From contig MERI01000132.1 in assembly GCA_001772005.1 (NCBI GenBank), forward strand, positions 1 through 59,776: DNA of 59,776 nucleotides, written 5' to 3'. This DNA comes from Betaproteobacteria bacterium RIFCSPLOWO2_12_FULL_62_58 (GTDB taxonomy: Bacteria > Pseudomonadota > Gammaproteobacteria > Burkholderiales > SG8-41). The first letter of the stretch is position 1. Every line of letters starts with the position of its first letter. Shown here one piece after another: positions 54,930 to 59,776 of the stretch. The translations under genes were made by a program, and so were the position numbers. The notes below the pieces were generated by a model. The model was not told the DNA's origin. It searched no databases and saw only the letters and a list, made by a program, of their open reading frames with translations.

Positions 54930-55316
54930 TCACTTGGGAACCTCTCCCGCTTTCGACCCGCTTTCGGATGGCGTAGCCGGGACGGTCGGAGCGGCTTGCC
55001 CTGCCGGCGTACTCGGTACCGGCACATCCGACGGCACTGACTTGGTGGGCGCCGCCGGCGTCGCCATCACGCCTTTGTGTTCCGTTCTGCGCGCGGACAA
55101 ATAGGTCAGTCCCAGGCTGCTCAGAAAAAACACCACGGCCAATATCGCCGTGGCGCGGCTCAGAAAGTTGGCCGATCCAGCCGAGCCGAACACGCTGCCG
55201 GAAGCGCCGCCACCGAACGCGGCGCCGACATCGGCACCCTTGCCATGCTGCAGCAGCACCAGACCAATAACGCTCAGCGCGGCAAGCACATGTATTACCA
55301 GAACCAGAATTTCCAT
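54930..55316 (-). CDS. secG: Preprotein translocase subunit SecG
   Basis: 128 residues: two hydrophobic helices (ILVLVIHVLAALSVIGLVLL and TAILAVVFFLSSLGLTYL) around the Gly-rich loop GADVGAAFGGGASGSVFG typical of SecG. The C-terminal about 45 residues are Pro/Ala/Ser/Thr-rich and variable. It follows tpiA by 12 bp on the same strand, as in related genomes. Confidence 0.93.
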   Translation of the reverse strand: MEILVLVIHVLAALSVIGLVLLQHGKGADVGAAFGGGASGSVFGSAGSANFLSRATAILAVVFFLSSLGLTYLSARRTEHKGVMATPAAPTKSVPSDVPVPSTPAGQAAPTVPATPSESGSKAGEVPK

Positions 55317-55328
55317 TTCGCTTTCACC

Positions 55329-56105
55329 TTAAGCCGCCGGCTGCGCCGCGCGGCAGATCGCTGCAAACTCGCCGACAATCAGCGATGCGCCACCGATCAG
55401 CCCACCATCGATATCCGGCATCGCAAACAGCTGCGCGGCACTTGCGGCCTTCACGCTGCCGCCGTAAAGAATCAATACCCCTCCCGCTACCGCCGCATCC
55501 GTGGCCGCCAGGCGATTGCGGATGAACGCATGCACCGCCTGCGCCTGCGCCGGCGTTGCGGTCTTGCCGGTACCGATCGCCCACACCGGTTCGTAGGCAA
55601 TGACCGCCTGCGCCAGTGTTTTCACGCCGGAGTGCGCGATCACGGCGTCAAGCTGGCGGGCGACGGTCATTTCCGTCACCCCGGAGTCGCGCTCGCCCAA
55701 CGTCTCTCCGACACACAGTATCGGCGTCAGCCCGGCTTTGAGCGCTTGCGCAAACTTGAGCGCGACGATCTTGTCCGTTTCGCCGAACACGCTGCGCCGC
55801 TCGGAGTGACCGACGATGACATAGCGACAGCCGAAATCGGCGAGCATCGCTGCTGAAACGCCGCCGGTGTAGGCGCCGTTGTCAAACTGGCACAGATCCT
55901 GTGCGCCCCACGCGATACTGGAGCCGTGCAACGCCTGCTGCAGTTGGAACAAGTACGGGAAAGGCGCGCAAACCACGCATTCCACGCCGGCAATCGGGGA
56001 TAACGCGGGAATCAGGGCCTGCAGCAGCGCCTGGTTGGAGGCCAGGTTGCCGTTCATTTTCCAGTTGCCCGCTACCAGCTTGACCCGCATTACCGACCCG
56101 GCCAT
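55329..56105 (-). CDS. tpiA: Triosephosphate isomerase
   Basis: A glycolytic TIM barrel of about 253-258 residues. Catalytic residues are the lysine in GNWKMNG, the histidine in IVGHSERR and the glutamate in [12 protein letters not shown], and the phosphate-binding ILYGGSVK and GGLIGGASL are present. The start is ATG 56105 or the in-frame ATG 56090 (MRVKLVAG). It heads the tpiA-secG-tRNA-nuoA order. Confidence 0.95.
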   Translation of the reverse strand: MAGSVMRVKLVAGNWKMNGNLASNQALLQALIPALSPIAGVECVVCAPFPYLFQLQQALHGSSIAWGAQDLCQFDNGAYTGGVSAAMLADFGCRYVIVGHSERRSVFGETDKIVALKFAQALKAGLTPILCVGETLGERDSGVTEMTVARQLDAVIAHSGVKTLAQAVIAYEPVWAIGTGKTATPAQAQAVHAFIRNRLAATDAAVAGGVLILYGGSVKAASAAQLFAMPDIDGGLIGGASLIVGEFAAICRAAQPAA

Positions 56106-56316
56106 TAAACCTGCCGAATTCTACAGGCGAAGGCCGGGAGGGTCAACGCGAAAGAAATGGGGGTGCATCGCGAAAGCACGTTGATTACAGGGAAAAAATG
56201 CCCGGCGAGCCAGAGGCAAAAAGCCGCGGCAGCTTGACCGAAATGCTCAGGCCCGATCTGTAGCAAAGACAAGCCCTTGGCGTCACGATCGGAGGCGGGT
56301 GTTTTGCCTGGCTCGC

Positions 56317-57408
56317 TCAGGAGGAACGGCAAGTCGCGGTCTGATTGCGGCGTTCATACCAGGCACGCGTCCGATTTACGATGTTAACGACCGACAGCAT
56401 CACGGGCACCTCGATCAGCACGCCGACGACGGTCGCGAGCGCGGCGCCGGAATTGAACCCGAACAAGCTGATTGCGGTCGCCACTGCGAGCTCAAAAAAG
56501 TTGCTCGCGCCAATCAGCGCCGAAGGACACGCGACGTTGTGCGCGACGCCGAACCTGCGGTTGAGCAGATACGCGAGCCCCGAGTTGAAATAGACCTGCA
56601 CCAGGATCGGCACGGCGAGCATCGCGATCACCAGCGGCTGATCGATGATCGCCTCACCCTGGAACGCAAACAGCAGCACCAACGTCGCGAGCAGCGCTGA
56701 CAGGGCAACGGGCTGCCACGCGGTCAGCGTGCGGCCCAGCGCATCGCCACCGCGCGCGAGCAGCCTGCGCCGCCACCACTGGGCGATGATCACCGGCACC
56801 ACGATATAGAGCGCGACCGAGATAAACAGCGTATCCCACGGCACGGTGATCGAGGACAGCCCGAGCAGCAGCGCAACGATCGGCCCGAACGCAAAGATCA
56901 TGATCAGGTCGTTCAACGCGACCTGGCTCAGTGTGAAATACGGTTCGCCGCGCGAGAGCTGGCTCCACACGAAGACCATCGCGGTACACGGGGCGGCGGC
57001 GAGCAGAATCAGCCCCGCGACGTAACTGTCGAGCTGGTCGGCCGGAAGATATGGCGCGAAAACTTGGCGAATGAAGATCCACGCCAGCAGCGCCATCGAA
57101 AATGGCTTGACACCCCAGTTGATGAACAGCGTCACGGCCACGCCGCGCCAATGTTCGCGCACTTGGTGCAAAGCTCCGAAGTCGATCTTCAGCAGCATCG
57201 GCACGATCATCGCCCAGATCAACACGCCAACCGGGACGTTGACACGCGCGATTTCCAGCCTTCCAACTGCCTGAAAAAACGCGGGGAAGATCTGGCCGAG
57301 CACAATGCCGGCAATAATGCAGAGGAATACCCAAAGCGTCAGCCCGCGCTCGAACAGCCCGAGCGCCGGCCGCGCCGGGGCAGCCGCTATCGCATGAGGT
57401 TGGATCAC
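56317..57408 (-). CDS. acr3: Arsenite efflux transporter of the ACR3 family
   Basis: 363 residues with ten hydrophobic helices. Conserved features are the cysteine in LLAAAPCTAMVFVWS, the segment PVGVLIWAMIVPMLLKIDF and ACPSALIGASNFFELAVATA with its glutamate, all typical of ACR3. It expels arsenite across the inner membrane. The GTG start (57408) overlaps the TGA of a relic that resembles the end of arsC, so it was once coupled to that gene. It is controlled with arsR. Confidence 0.92.
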   Translation of the reverse strand: MIQPHAIAAAPARPALGLFERGLTLWVFLCIIAGIVLGQIFPAFFQAVGRLEIARVNVPVGVLIWAMIVPMLLKIDFGALHQVREHWRGVAVTLFINWGVKPFSMALLAWIFIRQVFAPYLPADQLDSYVAGLILLAAAPCTAMVFVWSQLSRGEPYFTLSQVALNDLIMIFAFGPIVALLLGLSSITVPWDTLFISVALYIVVPVIIAQWWRRRLLARGGDALGRTLTAWQPVALSALLATLVLLFAFQGEAIIDQPLVIAMLAVPILVQVYFNSGLAYLLNRRFGVAHNVACPSALIGASNFFELAVATAISLFGFNSGAALATVVGVLIEVPVMLSVVNIVNRTRAWYERRNQTATCRSS

Positions 57409-57518
57409 GACAGAGATTCCCGATCGTCGATGTCGCCGATTTCGCCAAGTTTCTGGTTGAGCGATGGCGTGCCGAGCTCAGCAAGCGGCAGGTTCAGCAA
57501 CATCCGGCAACGGCGCAT
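57405..57518 (-). pseudogene. Likely 3' relic of an arsenate reductase gene (arsC)
   Basis: The frame reads MLLNLPLAELGTPSLNQKLG and then EIGDIDD before a TGA overlapping the acr3 GTG. The LNLPLxxL...L..KL.EIG pattern is the usual C-terminus of thioredoxin-type ArsC proteins. All upstream catalytic parts are missing. It is too short to be active. Confidence 0.5.
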
Positions 57519-57567
57519 ACCGCCTGCCAAATTTATCGACCGCGAAATGCATATGAAAGGATTTCAT
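57478..57567 (-). pseudogene. Short ORF resembling the N-terminus of an ArsI/CadI glyoxalase-like protein
   Basis: A 29-codon frame starts with ATGA overlap to the arsR stop and reads MKSFHMHFAVDKFGRRYAPL. ArsI/CadI proteins begin with a similar MKRxHVHVAVDD block, including the first metal-binding histidine. Homology ends after about ten residues, and a frameshifted arsC-like tail follows. A deletion between arsI and arsC would explain it. Confidence 0.35.
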
Positions 57568-57905
57568 GGTATTGCTCCTTTCTTGACTTGTACCGGCGGC
57601 AATAACTCCGGGCCACAGACATTGCCGCCACAACAATTTTCCGTAAGGAAACCAACCAACTTGAGCATGGACTCGAAATTGGCCGAATAGATTACAAAGC
57701 GTCCTTCCTGGCGCGAGGTGACGAGCCCGGCGTGGTTGAGCTCCTTGAGGTGAAACGACAGCGTGGCTGGAGGCAGGCCCAGTTTTTCGGCGATAGTGCC
57801 CGCAGCTATTCCTTCCGGCCCGGCTCGCACCAGCAGCCGGTAGATTTTTAGCCGCGACTCCTGGGCTAAAGCGCCGAGCGCTCTTACTGCTGCCTTAGTT
57901 TCCAT
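57564..57905 (-). CDS. arsR: ArsR-type arsenical-responsive repressor
   Basis: 113 residues from ATG 57905. The winged helix is about 10-80 (ALAQESRLKIYRLLV; LPPATLSFHLKELNHAGLV). The C-terminal ENCCGGNVCGPE has two adjacent cysteines and a third six residues after the first, similar to the C-terminal As(III) site of the Acidithiobacillus-type ArsR rather than the E. coli ELCVCDL site in the helix. An AT-rich dyad-like stretch at 57908-57926 (TTTAATAATATCGAAATAA) just before the start may be its operator. It heads the ars unit. Confidence 0.9.
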   Translation of the reverse strand: METKAAVRALGALAQESRLKIYRLLVRAGPEGIAAGTIAEKLGLPPATLSFHLKELNHAGLVTSRQEGRFVIYSANFESMLKLVGFLTENCCGGNVCGPELLPPVQVKKGAIP

Positions 57906-58146
57906 GGTTTTAATAATATCGAAATAACAAGCCAAGGTCAACCGGCCGCTGCGCCCTCCTATTTACGACAGGCTGATCGAAAAGGCGCAGGTTTTCAGCA
58001 CGTCCTCGGCCCAGCTCAACGCCGCAACGACGCTCGGCATGCCGATGGTGCTTAGAACTCAATGCGATGCCCGACGATCACGTGGGCGTCGAGTTGGAGT
58101 GCTGCCGCCACGTATGTCGTTGTCGCGACGCATGCAGCTCGGCTTA

Positions 58147-58776
58147 CTACTGCGGCGCGTCCTGCAGCCCTTGCGGCGGTTGCCAGCGGCGCAGAATCGC
58201 GTCCGGGTTGTCGTTTTGGCGCGGGTGCGGCGCCTTGGACGCGGTGCCGGCGGCGATCCAGCCGACGAGAGTTTCTCCCGGTCCGCAGAAGACGTTGCAG
58301 ATAGCCGGGTCCGCGGCCTTGCGGCCGCTGAGCATCTTGGCGCCGAAGCCCATCAGATGGAGCGCGGTGAGGAAATTGGAAAGCGCGCCGCCCGCAGCCA
58401 GCCATTGCTCATGCGGCGGTACCCGGGGGTGGCCGCTCTCGATACGAACGACAAAAGCCAGGAGCAAAGGCCCCAGCATCGCGCGGTTACGCTCTACGAC
58501 AACTTCTTCGTCAGACTTGCCGCTTCTGCGCGCAAAGTCGGCGAAAAGCTCTCCAAGCAGTGGCCGCATTTCGTCCGGAATCAACACAAAGCGGAACGGT
58601 AGCAGTTTCTGGTGATCGGGAGCCCTGAGCGCCGACCAAACCGCAAGCCAGACCTGCTCCTCGGTGGGGGCTGGGGGTACCAAGTGCTTCGGGCCAACCG
58701 AGTGGCGCGTGAGCAGTTGTTTCAGCGCATCGCTGCACGCGAGTTCGCTGGACTTCCATTCCGCACGCTCGTTCAT
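58147..58776 (-). CDS. Nitroreductase-family flavoprotein (YdjA-like)
   Basis: 209 residues. The FMN-binding start LLTRHSVGPKHLVPPAPTEE and ALRAPDHQKLLPFRFVLI, the central GGALSNFLTALHLMGFGAKM and the late LVGWIAAGT are characteristic of short nitroreductases of the YdjA branch. They reduce nitro groups or related substrates with NAD(P)H; the true substrate here is unknown. It lies 27 bp after the TorD-like gene on the same strand, so it may be cotranscribed with the respiratory enzyme genes to the right. The 241 bp downstream (57906-58146) contain no supported gene. Confidence 0.85.
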   Translation of the reverse strand: MNERAEWKSSELACSDALKQLLTRHSVGPKHLVPPAPTEEQVWLAVWSALRAPDHQKLLPFRFVLIPDEMRPLLGELFADFARRSGKSDEEVVVERNRAMLGPLLLAFVVRIESGHPRVPPHEQWLAAGGALSNFLTALHLMGFGAKMLSGRKAADPAICNVFCGPGETLVGWIAAGTASKAPHPRQNDNPDAILRRWQPPQGLQDAPQ

Positions 58777-58803
58777 GAGATTCTATTTGCTCCTCGTTGC
58801 AAG

Positions 58804-59442
58804 CTACGTTATCCGCCGTGCTGTGCCCGCTTCCATAATTACGAAACGGTCGGTCAGTTCGGCGAGTTCACGGTAAAAGCCGCTTTGCGCGCCGGCCCTG
58901 ACGGCTGCTGTGAAAGGGCCGACCCAAGACCCGAGGTGCGCGTCGAGAAAACGTTTTCGAAGACCGGCCATTGCCGTCAACGCTTCCGGGTCGTCATTGC
59001 GGCGCGCTTCATTTTCCCGGTAAATAAGCAGATAGAGAAACTCCAGTTCGGCCGCAATGTGATCGGGCAGTTCGCGAAAATCCTCGTCGATCTCGAATCC
59101 GCCCTCCTGGTAAAGTGCCTGAACCGCCATCGTCGAGTCCCGCATGAGGGTCTCCTCTCCCTCCAGCCAGACCGATCCGTACGGCTTGGCAATGATATGG
59201 GCGGGACCGAGGAAAAGCCGCGTGTAATCGAGGAGCAGGCTGTCGGATCCTTCGGCAGAGAATTCCTCGCCCAGCCGGCGTGCGTGCACTGCAAGGTCCG
59301 GGTGTATCCGCGTCGCGGCGTCGCGCATCGAATCGAAGACCTTCTCTTCCGCGTACTCCGGGCCCGGCTGGTAGTAGCATGCCGCCAGAAAGCGGCACAG
59401 GTTCTCGCGAGCTGTTCCTTGCTCCTGATCGTACTGTGGCAT
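58804..59442 (-). CDS. TorD/DmsD-family redox-enzyme maturation chaperone
   Basis: 212 residues, all-helical. Family marks are YTRLFLGPAHIIAKPYGSVWLE and the later ELPDHIAAELEFLYLLIYRE. Such chaperones bind the twin-arginine signal and fold the molybdenum subunit of DMSO-reductase-family enzymes. It follows the iron-sulfur subunit by 65 bp, so its client is very likely the enzyme encoded just beyond the right edge. Confidence 0.88.
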   Translation of the reverse strand: MPQYDQEQGTARENLCRFLAACYYQPGPEYAEEKVFDSMRDAATRIHPDLAVHARRLGEEFSAEGSDSLLLDYTRLFLGPAHIIAKPYGSVWLEGEETLMRDSTMAVQALYQEGGFEIDEDFRELPDHIAAELEFLYLLIYRENEARRNDDPEALTAMAGLRKRFLDAHLGSWVGPFTAAVRAGAQSGFYRELAELTDRFVIMEAGTARRIT

Positions 59443-59507
59443 CCGGACTCCTGAAATGGAAAAGGGGGCGATGGACCGCCCCCAAGTTTATACCGGCGCC
59501 CGGCAGA

Positions 59508-59776
59508 TCAGGCTCTGGCGCTGTAATTGCGAATGTAATGCACGTTCGGCTTGGTCCCCTTGTCCTCCTGCAGGCGGAACGACTTCTCTGCCTTCAGCAC
59601 CTTGGCGATCTCCGAGTTCGGATCGTCCTGGTCGCCGAAGATCCGGGCCTTCGCGGGGCAGGCCTCGACGCACGCCGGCTGCATGCCGTTGCTGACACGG
59701 TGATAGCAAAAATTGCATTTTTCCACCACGCCCGCTTTGCGGATCGGCTTCACCTCTTCCGACGCGTACTGATTCA
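59508..59776 (-). CDS. 4Fe-4S electron-transfer subunit of a DMSO-reductase-family enzyme (5' part outside window)
   Basis: The visible C-terminal 89 or so residues contain EKCNFCYHRVSNGMQPACVE and then ACPAKARIFGD, the last ferredoxin-type site of DmsB/PsrB/TtrB-like proteins, then TKPNVHYIRNY. It carries electrons between a membrane quinol or cytochrome partner and the molybdenum subunit. The substrate (sulfur compound, arsenate, selenate or other) cannot be told without the catalytic gene. The frame continues through the right edge. Confidence 0.85.
   Translation of the reverse strand, partial: NQYASEEVKPIRKAGVVEKCNFCYHRVSNGMQPACVEACPAKARIFGDQDDPNSEIAKVLKAEKSFRLQEDKGTKPNVHYIRNYSARA

Noticed and set aside
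58052..58146. Possible gene ending in LDAHVIVGHRIEF downstream of the nitroreductase
   Set aside because: The frame overlaps the nitroreductase out of frame and has no start or recognisable family; the short suggestive tail could be chance.

Overview
The window reads as chromosomal DNA of a high-GC Betaproteobacterium. The main evidence is a nuo operon in the usual order beside tpiA, secG and tRNA-Leu, together with betaproteobacterial-looking DsbB, ArfB and RpfF homologues. Genus cannot be told from the sequence alone. Most genes lie on the minus strand.

Region 1 (1-15.3 kb) is a minus-strand catabolic cluster read away from a divergent GntR/FCD regulator at 14.6-15.3 kb. In transcription order it holds two paralogous alpha/beta hydrolases, an M24 (aminopeptidase P/creatinase-like) protein lacking one metal ligand, an E1alpha/E1beta 2-oxoacid dehydrogenase, a TIM-barrel amidohydrolase, the E2 acyltransferase, an exported RidA, an OsmC protein, a sulfurtransferase, a 3-hydroxyisobutyrate dehydrogenase-like enzyme, a nitrilase, and an ABC ATPase cut by the left edge. 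The substrate is unknown. A nitrogenous, possibly nitrile- or amide-bearing compound degraded to an acyl-CoA would fit.

Region 2 (15.3-30.3 kb) is mixed housekeeping and accessory sequence: MarC, a fused MFS/spermidine synthase-like protein, a threonine dehydratase-like PLP enzyme, a truncated MFS gene, a two-subunit molybdenum hydroxylase of the isoquinoline/nicotinate dehydrogenase type, a YdcH-like small protein, DsbB, ArfB, a cupredoxin, a dihaem cytochrome c, a phosphoesterase, and an Aas-like protein whose acyltransferase motif is broken.

Region 3 (30.4-33.6 kb) pairs a DSF (diffusible signal factor) synthase of the RpfF family with a MerR-HTH/PAS/GGDEF/EAL protein. It resembles the RpfF/RpfR module of Burkholderia, but with a DNA-binding domain at the N-terminus.

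Region 4 (34.4-56.1 kb) is the complex I operon nuoB-N, interrupted between nuoA and nuoB by a block carrying an Escherichia coli-type fumarate reductase (frdABCD), a UbiE/MenG-like methyltransferase and an unknown helical protein. A decayed 3' half of nuoA remains next to nuoB, while an intact nuoA sits on the far side beside tRNA-Leu(GAG), secG and tpiA. The block suggests anaerobic respiration added to the aerobic chain.

Region 5 (56.3-59.8 kb) is a reduced ars operon (arsR, relics that look like arsI and arsC, acr3), then a nitroreductase, a TorD-family chaperone and the C-terminal part of a 4Fe-4S electron-transfer subunit of a DMSO-reductase-family enzyme running off the right edge.

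Two repeat systems cross the window. One is a MITE-like element of about 198 bp with 18-bp imperfect terminal inverted repeats and hairpin ends: four full copies and one solo end. In two copies it supplies the stop codon of the neighbouring gene. The other is a set of intergenic islands with a shared design: arrays of 7-8 bp units facing inverted arrays of the same unit, often around a central hairpin, with different unit sequences at different loci.
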